From Wurfbainia villosa (Eukaryota > Streptophyta > Magnoliopsida > Zingiberales > Zingiberaceae), in assembly GCA_025175895.1 (NCBI GenBank), contig CM046001.1, forward strand, positions 49,227,719 through 49,291,718: a stretch of 64,000 nucleotides of DNA, read 5' to 3'. Shown piece after piece: positions 12,181 to 25,300 of this stretch. The notes under the pieces were generated by a model that saw only the letters and a list, made by a program, of their open reading frames with translations, searched no databases and was not told where the DNA came from. The translations under genes were made by a program, and so were the position numbers. Within the stretch, counting starts at the first letter, position 1; each line of letters starts with the position of its first letter.

Positions 12181-13238
12181 TTATGTGGGATTGTAAAAGG
12201 AATATCCCTTTGTTTCCTTGGGATATCCTACAAAGTAGCACTTGTTTGATTTGGGGCCTAGCTTGTCGGAAACTTGATGTCGAACATAAGCCTCACAACC
12301 CCAAATCTTCATAAAAAATATTTTGGGACTCTTCCCAGTCCATATCGTATATGGTGTCTTTATGACAGCTTTAGATGGAACGCGGTTAAGTGTAAAGACA
12401 GTCATCTCTAAAGCGAATCCCTAGAATGAAGTAGGTAGATCAATCTGACTCATCATCAATCCTACCATATCTAATAAAGTATGATTTCTCCGTTCGGATA
12501 CACCATTCCACTATGGTGTTCTAGGTGGAGTGAGTTGAAATATGATTCCACACTCAGCAAGATGGTCACGAAATTGTTGGCTAAGGTATTCACCACCTCG
12601 ATCTGATCGAAGCATCTTAATACTTTTGCCAAGTTGGTTTTGTACTTCACTCTTGAATTCTTTGAACTTTTCAAAGGATTCTGACTTATGTTTCATTAGA
12701 TACACATAGTCGTATCTACTGACATCATCAATAAAAGTGATGAAGTACTGATAGTCTCCTCTAGCAACGATATTGAAAGGGCCACATACATCAGTATGTA
12801 TGAGTCCTAACAAGTCTATCATCTTTCTCCATGTCCACTAAATGGAGTCTTGGTCATTTTGCCTAAAAGACAGGATTCGGATGCCTCGTATGATTCAAAA
12901 TCAAATGAGTCTAAAAGTCCATCCTTATGGAGTTATAATATGTGATTCTCATTTATATGGTCCAAGCGACAATGTTAAAGATATATTTGGTTCAAATCAT
13001 TCGATTTGAATCATTTGGTATTTATGTTATAGATTTGGCTTTCCAAGTCTAGAACATAGAGTCCATTCATAAGAAGTGCACTACAATAGAACATATCATT
13101 TAAATGAATAAAACAACATTTGTCCTTTATCATAAATGCAAAACCTTTCTTGTCCGAACAAGAAATAAAGATAATGTTCTTAGTTAGAGCAGACACATAA
13201 TAGCACTCTTCTAGTTCCAGAATAAGTCCAGAAGGCAA
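12181..13238 (-). pseudogene. Copia GAG-pre-integrase and integrase core
   Basis: On the minus strand, 13,011-13,238 is the segment ahead of integrase (protease tail and GAG-pre-integrase start). 12,511-12,822 is the integrase core with HTDVCGPF, FIDDVSRY and RSDRGGEYLS. 12,181-12,405 is the end of the core with TPYTIWTGKSPKI and CYFVGYPKETKGY. The Asp and Glu catalytic positions (D of HTDVCGPF, D of RSDRGGEY, later E) are recognisable. Stops and shifts interrupt it, for example near 12,425-12,500. Its role would be joining cDNA to the genome. Confidence 0.85.
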
Positions 13239-13479
13239 AGATAAAGAGTATGTTCCTACAGCAATAGCAGCAACTCTTGCATCATTGCCTACTCGTCTTT
13301 GTCAACTCTCGAGCTCTTCTTAGGCCTTGCACATTGATACAAATGTGAGAGGCACAACCGGTATCTAATACCCATGAAGAAGAAATAGATAGATTGACTT
13401 CTATAACATATATACCTGAAGCAGAAATCTCACTTATTTTGATCTTAACTTCCTTCAAGTAAATCTTGCAATTTCTCTT

Positions 13480-13830
13480 CTAATGTCTGGTCTCACCACA
13501 ATGGAAGCAGGTTTCTTCCTTAGGCACCCCAAAACGTGCGTGCCTTGCTTGCCCTTGATACAGCCGCTTAAGGTGATCAACTATATCATGAGCATCCATG
13601 TTCCCATGTTGCTTCTGAAGCTCAGAGTTCATGGTGGCAAGCATTAGGCATGATACATCCAATGCATCATCTTGATGCTTCTGGTAAGCATCCTTTTCCG
13701 CACGAGTAGCAGTAGTAATAGGTGCTTCAGGAAGAGGTTGCTCTAGGACGTAGAGTTTTCGTTCTTGCTTGAGGACGATCCTCAAGTTTCTATATCATCC
13801 CAAGAAATTAGCTCCGTTGAGCTTATCTTT
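13480..13830 (-). pseudogene. Copia gag (nucleocapsid) remnant
   Basis: The minus strand encodes the N-terminal gag pattern (LRIVLKQERKLYVLEQPLPE-like), then a junction to a zinc-knuckle start ETCFHCGETRH. The gag is shorter than usual for copia (about 250-300 residues), because a middle part between LKRLYQGQAR and the knuckle is lost. A second part of the gag-protease linker lies between 13,240 and 13,480 in another frame. Confidence 0.7.
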
Positions 13831-15480
13831 CTCAAGGACAGATCGTAGAGAGAGAGTATTTAACGTATTAAATGATATGGTGATCTACAACAAGAAATGG
13901 ATAAATAAGTATCATATTCTAAATTATTTAATTAAGCCTATAATTAAATGATACTCCCACTGAATCGTAGAGCTTTGATAGAGGTTATTCATGAATGTAG
14001 GCAAACGTACTTTGCAAATACTACTAGCTCAAAACTAAATATCATTCATGCAGGCCAAGATTCATATTATATTTCATCTTGAGTTAGCTTTGGCTAATCG
14101 CCCAAGACTAGTATAATTTAGGTAGGCAACTCTTTACCAATTGCATCATATGCAACTCTTGGATATTTTGGTGAACAAGACTATTTGTTCATTTACCCAA
14201 CCATATAGAAGATGTCTCTAAGTCCTCAATCCAATTGAGATAACTTAGTTAAGTCACACCCAAAGTTCAATAGCGGGACATCACAATTGTCCACTCTCAC
14301 TCTACCAAGATAAAATGTGTCACTTTGCTTTGGCAAACCCAACAATAAATGATCGAGGTAGTTTATGAGTACCAAACTTTGGTAGACATATCAAGTTGAC
14401 TTAATTACGTGTCTTTACATTCTCAATCCAATTGAGATAACATAGTTGATTAAGTCAAATCCAGAGTTTAAAATCAGACATCACCATTGTCTAATCGCAC
14501 TCTACCAAGATAAATTGAGTTACTTTGCTTTGGCAAACCCAACTACAATTAATCGAGGTAGTAGTGAGTATAAAACTTTGATAAGCATACTGCATCGACT
14601 TAATTATGATAAACTTAACATCTAAGTATGCATCACATACACACATGACATATATCAACATATAAACAAAAAATCGTGACATGGTTATAGCCCATATTCT
14701 ACGATCCTCTCAAGCCAATGAGAAGATCGAATGGTCAACCTCGGGATAGCATCTTCTCCAAGTGCTTCCTTTGGTCATCATGTGTCATCGGCATCCTTCT
14801 TGTAACTTCATCCTCCAATGGACTTTCTACTCCTCATTTTGTACATTATAAAATAAGAATACTCGAGTTACATTCGAGTCTAAATCTATTTTACAACTAG
14901 AAAAATAGAGAGGGAGGTATGACACACAGGTCGTATTATGAGTTACAACACCCACATACACATCATGAGACGCAGGGCGTATTATGAATTACAACATAAT
15001 TCAATCTCATTGGGATAAAGGGTCATAACCATGCACCATGGCAACCAACACACAACAAATAGATCTAGGACATCAATATTATTATGTTTGCAAAATTTGC
15101 TCATGAGTCGAAACCTCACGGCAGTCCCGCTAGCCGATTAGCGGGCGGGGTCAAGGGATAGTGCCCCTGAAACAAAATTTATTTTGTCGACTCTTTGAAT
15201 GAATCACTGCCCTAAATCCATAAAAATGAATTTGAGACCCTCTTGTTCCGTTGATGCATCCTTGCGACAAATCTGTTCTCAACTGAGTGATGCAACAACA
15301 TCAACTAGTATGAAAATCGTAGGTTATGAAATTTTTTCAAGAGCAATCTTTTAGTTTGATCAACATAAACTTATGCATCCCGACAAAATATGCTCATACA
15401 ATTATGCAACCCATAGTAAAATATGTCCTACTTCTATATCACATATAAAAGTGCATAAAACTTTGTATGATCTTTCGCAA
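13831..15480 (-). other. 5' untranslated leader of the complete copia
   Basis: No gene is seen in these 1.65 kb between gag and the primer-binding site. It is AT-rich. It contains an imperfect direct repeat: the block around TCACTTTGCTTTGGCAAACCCAAC occurs near 14,320 and again near 14,520, with the AATTGAGATAAC block ahead of each. Long leaders like this occur in several plant copia lineages. Confidence 0.5.
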
Positions 15481-15495
15481 GTGGCTATGAAACCA
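15481..15495 (-). promoter_or_regulatory. Primer-binding site (initiator-tRNA-Met-like)
   Basis: Minus strand TGGTTTCATAGCCAC, one base inside the LTR. It differs from the usual initiator-methionine primer site TGGTATCAGAGCC at two positions. It would prime minus-strand cDNA synthesis. Confidence 0.65.
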
Positions 15496-15496
15496 T

Positions 15497-17253
15497 TGTA
15501 GAAAATCCTATGCGATAAACAACAAAATCGCAGCGGAAAAAGGATCCCTTAAGCGATCCATGCGAAAGAAAACTCATACAAGTTTAGATCTATAGAGCCC
15601 TATCTAATAGGGTATATCTTTGGAGCATGCCCTTCACTTATCCCGCTAGTCTAAAGTTTGTCGGATCTCTTGCAAGTTCAAGTGTCTGTGCCTCTATGCA
15701 TATCCACACAAATACTTTCTTGGAGAAGGAGACGAAACCTTTGATTGTGCTAGCAACCACACAAAGGCTCTCCACCAAAGACAAGTTTAGGCCAAGAAGA
15801 AAGGAGAGGGGAAAAAGGAATGCAAGACCAAGAGGAGATCTCACAACTCCCTTCACGTTGAGGAGTTTTTAAATCTCATTTGCATGCATGATTAATCATC
15901 ATTAATCCTGATAACTTTTGGTGCTCCCTTTCATTAATGCATGATTAATTTTTATCCATCATGCATGACGTTCAACCCCTTCTTATTCCCATTAGCATGC
16001 ATGTATTAATCATGAGCATTTAATGCTCCACTAATCTCCATGCATGAGCATTTAATACTCCACTAATCTCCATGCATATCCATGCATGAAGTCTTAAGTG
16101 GTTGAATCAAATTCAAATGAGTCTAATCCGGATTAGGCTTAATCCTTGGATTCATTTGAGTCTAACTCAATTAATAGATTCAATCCTTGGATTCATTTGA
16201 GTCTAACTCATTTAATCCAACTTAAACTCATAATCTTAAGGTCCATTATTTTAGTCAAACAAGAATAAGTTTATCTCCAAATCAACATATTCTTTGTGTG
16301 TGACCCTATAGGCTCTCATAACGTTGGCAATATATCTAAAAATATTTTAGATACATAAGCAATGAGCGGCATCTAGCAATACATTATTGCTATCCAAGTG
16401 ATGAGAATGTCGAGATCTGACTCAACCTTTCGTGACTACTATAATGTATGATCTTGTCCTTCTATCCTAGATATCTAGATCGATCAATGAGGCATAGATC
16501 ATATCATTCTCTTATCAATCTTTATGTTTCTTGATCCCCAAGTAAACTCACTCAAGTAAATGAGCTCAATATCTCATATTGACTCATTTAAGTATGACCA
16601 TGCATTTCGTGGTCATACTCTATCAAGAGGCCTAAAGATATCACTCTGGTCATATGGGAGGGATAGATCTCATCTACATCACTCACACCCCTCCGTATAA
16701 TTTGTTACATACTTAGTGATCGCCTTTATAATCCACCCTGTTACAGGTGACATTTGATAATACCAAAGTACGTAACTCCTTATGTAGGGAACCGTAGTGA
16801 CTTCAGGTTTAAGGACTATTCATAGCAATAGTCACATGAGAAAGTTTATAACACTCATATGACGATCCCTGAAACTTTTTATGGCGAGTAAATTCAGTAT
16901 ATATTCTTTAATATATACTCATGTGTCAACGTGATATCACATATCCTTGACTTGTGAAATCAAGTTATCAATTAACCTACATGCTAGTCTCAATGCATTA
17001 ATATTGCCCTTATATATTAATGCTTGATTAGGAATATTTAAGAATAGTGTTCTCTATAATCTCTCATAATCAATTCTGTCAATTGATGTGTTGTAGATAA
17101 GAACCTACTTTCTAAGGCATTATTATATTTATTCGGCTGGCACAAATATGAAGTAAATATAATAACCAAACTTTGTCTTTGTTATTAATAGAATATGATA
17201 CATAAGTCCCTTGTCAATCTTCACATAATTGGCTCTAGGGCTTACTACTAACA
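15497..17253 (-). repeat. 5' LTR of the complete copia (right end in + coordinates)
   Basis: Minus-strand ends are TGTTAGTAG and TTCTACA. Length is 1,757 bp. It matches 8,618-10,326 throughout except for scattered substitutions and an extra stretch of about 70 bp near 16,325-16,395. The visible divergence between the two LTRs means the insertion is not very recent. Confidence 0.85.
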
Positions 17254-17258
17254 GCAAC
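17254..17258. repeat. Target-site duplication GCAAC (right copy)
   Basis: Identical to 8,613-8,617; marks the right boundary of the copia insertion. Confidence 0.9.
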
Positions 17259-17640
17259 ACACTAGTTTTGAATCAATAATAGGTTTCTGATCAACCAACA
17301 TTTGATCACCAAAAGCATTGTATGCAGGGAATTCGGAAAGACTCTCTTCAAGGACATAAACTATTTTCTCTGCCTTGAAAATAATTCTTAAGTTTCATAG
17401 TCAATCCAAGAAATTTGGCCTAATCACTTTATTTGTGTCTAAAATTGAATGCTAGTTAATGGAGAGATCGTTATGTTATTCTACCTTAATAACCTAGACA
17501 TACAATTAGAGTGTATAAGAGAAATGTATTTATAATGTAAACAATTTAAATTAATTATAACTCTCATTATTTTATTCGAATTTAAGAGATCTAACTTTGA
17601 ATTCGAGAGATGATAGATTTTCTCCTAATAGGATGATATC
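17259..17640 (-). pseudogene. Old copia gag N-terminal fragment
   Basis: Continuation of the 7,738-8,612 fragment on the other side of the inserted copia. The minus strand encodes a copia gag start of the type NFLDW..NLRIILKAEKIVYVLEE, followed by SEFPAYNAFGDQ. It has lost its start and is decayed to the right of 17,450. Together with 7,738-8,612 it shows that the complete element landed in the gag region of an older copia. Confidence 0.65.
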
Positions 17641-17814
17641 CATTATTACTAAGAACAACTTTGGAGAAAGTCCAACAAGTCATTCTTAGTTCTAGCGATA
17701 GGCGTCAACAGTAACAATTATATAACATTTATATAACTATCACTTTATACTATCAACTTATTGAATGATCACATATACATTATGTTGTTAACTCATTAAC
17801 ATATATGCATCATA
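17641..17814. other. AT-rich stretch, no gene seen
   Basis: Between the old copia gag remnant and the CACTA terminus. I see no ORF or known repeat; it may be the leader of the old copia. Confidence 0.3.
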
Positions 17815-18560
17815 CACTAAAACAAATGGTATTTAGCATCGAATTTTTTTCGTTGATAATACATAATATTAATCGCTAAATCACATTAATGACGATAATA
17901 TTTCATCGCAATAATCTTGTCGCTAATAGACTTTAACGATGAATTATTATAATTTCATCATTAATATTAAAGAAAAAAATAATAACATCGCTAAACAATT
18001 AAAAATCGCCGCTAAAAAAAATTAATTAGCGATGCATAAAGTATTTTCGTCACTAACATTGGATTTGTTAGCAACAAATTAATTTATTTCATCGCAAACC
18101 TCAGTCGACCTAACATGAACCAACAGTCGACAAACCACTGAATATTTTTTAGTTAATTGGACAGTTGATTGCCAATGATTAGCGATGTCTTTTTATAAAT
18201 TTATAAATTTCGTCGCAAGCCATAAATTATCCTGAGTATCGTGTATCAAATATTAGCAACGAATTAATTAATTTAGTCGCAAAACTTTAGTCAACTGTTA
18301 TGTTTTGGCAGTCGACTGATACACAAAAAATTGACCTGACATGAACCAATAGTCGACTGATGGAGTACACCAGTCGACGGGACAAGCCACATAATATTTT
18401 TTAGTCGATTGGCAATGATTAGCGACGAATCTTCATAAATTCATCTCAAACCATAGATTATCCTGAGAACCGTGTATCGAAGCTTAGCAACGAATATTCA
18501 AAAAATTATTGCTAACCATCAAAATATGCTTTGACAACCCATTTGTTTATATTCGATATC
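17815..18560 (-). repeat. CACTA terminal and subterminal repeats
   Basis: Begins with CACTA. Many short copies in both directions of motifs like TTAGCGACGAA, TAGCAACGAATT and CGTCGCTAA (for example near 17,930, 18,030, 18,180, 18,245, 18,420 and 18,485). Such subterminal repeats are where the TNPA-type protein of EnSpm elements binds. CAGTCGACTG-type motifs occur here too (18,309 and neighbours). Confidence 0.75.
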
Positions 18561-18793
18561 CTGTAATATAAAAACAATCACACACTTTTTTCAACAACTA
18601 CCTAAACAACATACATATAAAAAAAATTTAACAACTACATTTAACAATAACTAATCACATAACATAATCGAAATATATCATAAAAAACTTAACTTTAAGT
18701 TCAAAACATCCAATTTCAAAAGTTCAAAACATGCAAGTTTAAAATATTCAAGTTAACAATTTCACGAGTTCAAAATATAGAAGTTCACAAAAT

Positions 18794-20340
18794 CTAAGAT
18801 GGAGGAGGTGGAGCTGAAAATGACTCTTGCATCAAGGATTGTAATGTTCTAGATGCAAGCCGATTCAGAATTACTTCAAACATATCTTGTTTTGATCTCA
18901 TTGATGCCAACTCATCTTGGGTGTTTGCTAATTGAACTCGAGTATTTGTTAGCTCCTCTTGGGTGGACTCAAGCTTTTCACGCAATGCCACATTAGTTAC
19001 TCTAGAGGAGAAGGTGGCATTCGAAGAAGTGAATCTAACTGATTTTGACTCACTTCCAAGTCCTCTAATGTATTCAGAACGAACACCGAGGACTTGATCA
19101 CAAACTCGATCTACAACTTGGACTGCATCGATGTCATCTCCTGTGGTTTCTTGTGATTGAATATACTCATCTCACAGTCTAATCATATTATCCTACGAAT
19201 ATCAAACATATTAATAATATTTTTAAAAATAATTATACAAAATTAAAAATAAATTAACTAAATTATATCGATCATATCATACGTATGCAGCCTCAACCCT
19301 CTCCTCAATCCACCCTTTTGATGAACTACAATGAATTGTATTAAATACAGTAATCTGATCTTTTCTCTGAGGTTGATCGGTCTAAAAAATATTATAATGT
19401 GGTAATATTATAATCAACAAACAATATACTCTAATTATAAAATTTGTACTTACATGGTCGTAACTATATTAAATGAATGATTTAGAACCCCCGCGATGGT
19501 TATATGGGAGTTGTGATCGATTTTGGATATTTATTGCAGAGCGTGTCTACAATAAAAAAAATATTAAAGACAACATTAAAGCATTTGTTACAGGACAAAC
19601 AAGTAAATTTTTATATAATAACAAGATTTAGTATAGATTGAGTTATCTGAAATTTTTCTGATTCAAACATATCACATATATAATTCCAATATTTTTTTGT
19701 CTCACAAAACTCGATCGACATAGGTTGCCGGCGCTAAGTAGGAGGAAGGTGCAATAGACTCTTATAATGAGTGTGCATCTTATTTCGATTGTCTCGATAC
19801 CTCGCACTCATTAACCTATCAGTCTCCTTTTTTACCGATGTTGTCTCCTCAAAACTGATATCAAAAGCAACCTGAAAAAAATACCAATATTGAAATTTAT
19901 TAATGAAGGAGTGGTTGATTATAAAAATATTGAATTAATTGTACTTACTGATAATCGATCATATATCATCTTTTTATTGTCCGCAGAGATATGCTTCAAC
20001 TCTTAGCTTGTAGGGGAGCGAACTTCTTAACTGACAGACCTAACTCCGTCAAAAAAGAAGTTGCATTTTGCCCAATTGGATGACCATCGCTCTTATGAAA
20101 GGTAATGGATAATTTATCCCGTTCCTTGACTTGTTGGCGGATTTGATCCGAGTGTGTGTCACGTGTTTCCCTACATGTCGGACGAACTGTAATGCAAAAG
20201 TGTTAACAATTAACGAGTCAAATAAATAGCAAATTAAATAAACATTTTAAATACCAAACAACTAACCGGTAGGAGCACTATCATTATCAGGTGTAGGCAT
20301 AACTGAAGGATGCTCAATTCTCTTAGGCGATCTAACTATG
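18794..20340 (-). pseudogene. TNPA-like CACTA protein (Ptta/En/Spm family)
   Basis: The minus-strand frame at 18,794-18,991 is the C-terminal coiled coil (TQEELTNTRVQLANTQDELA). It continues upstream in frame to about 19,190 with DEYIQSQETTG, a DQVLGVRSEYIRGLGSESKS segment that matches the VxGxRxxxxxGLGS pattern of plant Ptta/En/Spm transposase-associated proteins, and so on. Farther upstream (19,270-20,340) are AT-rich introns and short exon-like pieces, and I could not fix the exon borders. In active elements this protein binds the subterminal repeats. The stop follows a PPPPS tail. Confidence 0.65.
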
Positions 20341-20588
20341 ACATAAGCATCATATATAGATCGACAAATAATGAAATATTATCTTATATACATGAATTAT
20401 AAATGAAAAACAATATAAATATCATGTCAATAAATCTAATCACTATTATCATCTGAAAAGGATAAATGATCATCCGTCTTACTGTCAATTTCAGTATCTT
20501 TATCCTTATCGTTATGATTACTTTGAGCACCCCTATCTAGCTTCATTTGTGCAATTGACATATTTATTTGTTGATGCTCAACATCTAA

Positions 20589-21190
20589 TCAACATAGTTG
20601 AGTTATCTCTAAGTCTTCACCAACTACTAAAATTGAATGATTAGATGAAATCTCTTGGTTTGGCTCTATATTCAAAATATTAGCAACTTCAAATTTTTTA
20701 GATACTTCATCAACTTCAGTTACTTTGTATATTTCTCGATGGTGAACCTTTTGCACTACCTTCCATTGACCTCCACACTTTATATCATTCAAATAATATA
20801 CCTGACTTGGTTTGTCTAAATGAATGAGTCATCATCATATCATACTTTAGAAGTGTCAATACACAAGAGATCATACTCTTCCACCAAAGTATTTTTTTGG
20901 ATTACATTGCAACCATTCACACCAGAATAATTGGACTTTATATAAAAAAGAGTAAAATATTTGAACATCCTTTAACACTCTAAAAAAAATCCAAATTATC
21001 CCCATCATCAGAGGATGGTATGCTGACCCCACTATTCTGAGCAGTTCTGTATGAATCACGAGACCTCGTATAATATCGAATATCATTTATAATGCATGCA
21101 TCATACAGTTGAACTTCAACATCAGGTCTCATTGCTAAATAGTATAACTCGTCTGCGATCTATGAATTTGTACTATTTTTTAGCGTTATC
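20589..21190 (-). pseudogene. TNP2 C-terminal region (DUF4216-like)
   Basis: Minus strand. 20,871-21,086 contains the pattern of the domain after the transposase core, with RVLKDVQIFYSFLYKVQLFWCEW, the F..CDW signature position being FWCEW. It is preceded by RDSYRTAQNSG in another frame. 20,589-20,792 has GGQWKVVQKVHHREIYKV, the segment usually just before the TNP2 C-terminus. Frameshifts separate the parts. Confidence 0.7.
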
Positions 21191-22353
21191 ATTTTATTCT
21201 TAAACCACAGTGGAAAATCCCGCTCATGATATTGCATAAGTTGATTTGAATGAACTTTTTGTGATAGAAGTTGAAGATGATCGTTGCATAAAAACTTAAT
21301 CAATTTACAATTTTTTAGTGAAATAGAATTAAAATAATCACATAATGTAAAAATTTACTTTCAATATCGATCGATTTCTTTACAATTATTGAGAATATAC
21401 CAATATGCTTTCTTAAACAAAGTCAATGGCAATTTCAGACTTTGTTAGTTGGCAAAGACTCTTGTTTGCTATAAGAAAACACTTAAATTGTATATTACTG
21501 ATTGAACATCTTTATTTCGTTCCAGCATAGAAAATTGTCTCAATTTGACTCATATATAATGAACTGAAATTCAATGTCTCATTTACAATATACCCCTTTG
21601 CAATAGATCCTTCGGGTCTTGTTTTATTACGAACATATTTTTTGTCTTTCCAAATATCGTTTAAAGTGGTACATCCATCGTGACGACACTGATCCAGTTA
21701 ACATGGCTTCACGAGGTAAATGAACTGTTAAATGAACCACAATGTCAAAAAATATCGGGAGAAATATTCATTCCATCTTACACAATATTAAGACTATTTG
21801 GTCCTCCATTTTATATAAGTCCCCTGTGTGTAAAGATCTTGCAATAAACTTTTTGAAGAATTCACATAACTCAATTAGTGTGGAACATATGTCTTTTGGA
21901 AAAAATTTACGTACAACAACTGGAAGTATTCTTTGTAAAAACACATGACAATCATGTGATTTTAGTCTATATAACTTTTCTTCATTTGCATTCATATTTC
22001 TAAATATATTAGCAGCATATCCATCTAGAAACTTCACAGATTTTAAAAATTGATAAAATTCATGCCTTTCTTCCAATGTCAATGTGTAACTTACATATGA
22101 TTTACTAAATTTGTCTCCTACTGTCTGTAAATGCAATTCACTCCTTATCTCCATATTCTGCAAGTCTAATCTTGCTTTAAAAGTATCCTTTGATTTTTCA
22201 TCTATATTTAATAATGTGTCAATAAAAGAATCACTAAATTATGTCTCAACTTTAAATCTGACCAATAATCTAACTCAAAAAATATAGACTTCTTTACCCA
22301 ATTTGTCTCTGTAAGATATTGCACATAAATGGCTAAAGAGTGATAATAATTAT
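21191..22353 (-). pseudogene. TNP2 transposase, central part
   Basis: Minus strand. The longest open piece (21,768-22,163) has FLDGYAANIFRNMN, KSHDCHVFLQRILPVVVRK and FFPKDICSTLIELCEFF, diagnostic for the TNP2 family of EnSpm transposases. Upstream (22,230-22,330) are NWVKKSIFFELDYWSDLKLRHNL and then NIDEKSKDTFKARLDLQ. The MHIEKN segment that usually follows RHNL is deleted with a frameshift. The gypsy LTR begins right after the codons for NNYYHSL (22,330-22,353). Confidence 0.8.
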
Positions 22354-25300
22354 TGAAAAAAAAATGATGGATGGTTAGGGATAAATCAAACCTAACCTAG
22401 GATAAAGCTTATGGGATAAATTAAAAATTAATGAAGAATGGTTAGGAATTAATTTAAACCTAACCTAGGTTTAAATTAAAGGGTTAAATTGAATGAATTT
22501 AATTTTAATTAAATCCGATCCATTATTCCAAACCCGACCCGTTACTTTCTTAACGCCAAGCCGCTTGGCTATTTCCATTTCTTCTATTTCTCATCGTCGA
22601 ACTTTTCTTCTCCACGCGAGCGTTTCTTTCCCACCCGTGATCCATCTCCCGATTTCCCTTTCTCCACCGCTGCTCATTTCTTCCAATCGCACTTTTCCCT
22701 CCTCTCATTCTCGAGCGCGATTTCCTTCTCTTCTTCGTCGCCGCGCCAGTCGGTTGTCTCTACGCCGCTAATCGCCGCCCGACCTCCACCTTAATCCTTC
22801 TCCCGATCGCGGTAGCAGCGAACTCCTCCAACCATCGAGGTTGCCTCGGCACAAGGGACGCCCCTCGCGGCCAACAAGCCAACTCGTCACCGACCTCCTC
22901 TACCGCTACCCTTCAGCCCTCCATTAGCACATTCAATTTTGAAAAACATGAAGTTTGAACTGAAGTCATGGAATGATGCAATAGCTTGTGCTTCGGTTAG
23001 AGAAACTTTGGCCCCAGCGTGCAATTTGAGGATGATATTCATAATGTGGTTTATACACCAAGAAAAGAGAGAAATCAAGGTTGATTGTGTAAATTTTGTA
23101 CAGTAGGTTGGAACAATGGGAGGTAAGCTGTGATTGTGTATGTTATGAAATAGATTGTTTATAGCGGTGCAATCAATTGTGCAGGGATATTACTCTTGGA
23201 TTTAACAAGGGAACTAATCGATAATGGGTTGTTCTTACAGATTCGTGTTGGAAAAGTGAATCGGTACGAGGCGATGGATAAAACTTGAGTAGGGTTATCC
23301 CTATTCGACAGTACACTTGGTTCTAGAATCCGTGGGGGAGGATTGAAGCAAGAAGGGGTAAGTCTGGATTTGCATGTTATAAATTTGGTATTTGACTTAC
23401 AGTGATGGATCGAGTCGATCTATTGGGTATATCACGGTAGAGTCGTAGAAGTATATTCTATGATAATCAAATTTGAACTGGTTACTAGGGATATTGGATT
23501 GTAATAGAATTCTATATAATTTATATATTATGTTTCAGGACTCTGATTCGAGGCAGGTTCACGGATGCGAGTACAATCAATATTGGTGTTCTACATATCA
23601 GGTGGGTAATTTCCTACCCTGGTCAAGTAGTTGTCGTTGCATGCAGATTTAGATATATGATCATATTACCTTGACTCAACCCTTATTTATTCTTGTGCTT
23701 GATACTTTGTCTTTGGCCTATATGCTCTATTGTTGTTATCACATTTCCTTCATCATGATTAGGAGTTACAGATGTGATGTAGGTAAATCTATAAATGCTT
23801 AGTAATGTGTAAATAGTGGAGTACGGATGATGACCTGATTTGTAAATTGAGAAAGAGGTCATCCGTAAGTAGGTAATGTCCTGAACGTAGGATTGATATA
23901 AATACCCTTATGTTGCTTGTTTACTACCGATCATGTATTGTGTAAATGGTCAGGTAAATTGTGATTAGTGTGTCGCTACGAACCGGTGGTCCTAGCTTGT
24001 CATGATCAGTTGAGTACGACTCTCTACAAGATAGAGAGTGTGTCGATCAGATTGGTATGACTCTCTACAGGATAGAGAGTGTTATGATCAGTTGAGTACG
24101 ACTCTCTGTAATATAGAGTGCGTTGATCAAATTGGTACGACTCTCTGTAGAATAGAGAGTCTATGGTGGATGTTTGTATGTGTGACTTTGCATTCATGTC
24201 ATTTGCATGCATGCTGGCGACATGGTCTCCCTTATGTATGAGAGGGTCGTCAGTCATCCTGCCTCCATGGTTGATCATAGGAGGAGTAACTGGTGTGAGG
24301 GCAGAGCATTGTGGTGTCGCACTCTATCACTATAAACGGTGGTAGTTGGATTTGCGTGTCGCTGTCCTGCGTGTGTGACACTCGACCACTCATGGGTAGT
24401 GACTGTCGGAGTGGCCAATAGCAGGGACCCCCGTCGTGTAGCTTGCTCTTTACGCTTATATGCTACTCGATCATACTGCCCACTCGGCCACTCGAGAATA
24501 GTAGTTGGTGTTGAGTTGGGACAGTTGTCATGTCGAGTCACCGAGGTCACACTAGGATCGTGGTAGCTTTAGGGTGAGCCTGCTTGACCATGCATGTTGC
24601 ATTGTCGTGTCTTATGGCGTTTTGCATATTGTCATATATATACATATATGCATGTATATATATATATGGATGATTGTGATTAGTATATATATAAATGCAG
24701 TCTATATGTATGCTTATTGTGATGTTGCATTTATTTGTACTATGCTTGTTGTATTTGATTGTACATAATCATATATTCTACTGCATTTACTATATGATAG
24801 TGTGTGGGATACCTGTGTATGAGTTAGTCAGACTGTAGTATACCTTTGACCAGTACCTTGAGATAATATGGGATGAACCCGGTTCATCGTTGTATTTGCC
24901 ATAGGATGTTAGTATGGTGGTTTGTCGCTTATAGAGTTAGATTTATTCTACCATGTTATATATTGTAGATATATGCTCAGGTTGGATCAGATTAGCGTAC
25001 CGAACTTTCAAGTATGTCTGCATTTTACGTTGTTCATTTAGTTAGACGGTATATGCATGTATATGTTTATTATGCTGGTGTTTACCTGATGTACATGAAT
25101 ATTGTTGAATTACATGTGATATTTGATATATACATGTTCTTTCGTATTACCACTGAGTTATACTCACCATCACGGATCCTGAGTTTTTCTGTCACCCAGG
25201 TAGCATGTAGAAGTCTTCGTGACGGCTTCGAGTATCGTTGGCTGGCATCGTCTCATCTCACATCCGAGGCTCTGAGTTTTTGGATTTTCCGTATGTTTTG

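Larger units (their letters stand above)
8618..17253 (-). mobile_element. Complete Ty1/copia element, minus orientation
   Basis: It is 8,636 bp with LTRs at 8,618-10,326 and 15,497-17,253, a polypurine tract (minus strand AGTGGGAGAT) at 10,327, a primer-binding site at 15,481-15,495 and a perfect GCAAC target duplication. Order on the minus strand is gag, zinc-knuckle, GAG-pre-integrase, integrase, reverse transcriptase, RNase H, the copia order. The pol sequence resembles Tnt1/Tork-type elements. The reading frame is broken many times, so it is not autonomous now. Two other LTRs of this family lie at 26,864 and 33,529. Confidence 0.9.

Noticed and set aside
22340..22360. A target duplication for the gypsy insertion
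   Set aside because: The left flank (AATTAT) and right flank (ATATC) are similar but do not match in the same register, so I did not claim one.
22493..22771. ORF of 92 codons rich in Ser/Arg in the gypsy LTR
   Set aside because: Located in LTR sequence, low complexity, no family resemblance, and the sister LTR is truncated before it, so no conservation can be shown.
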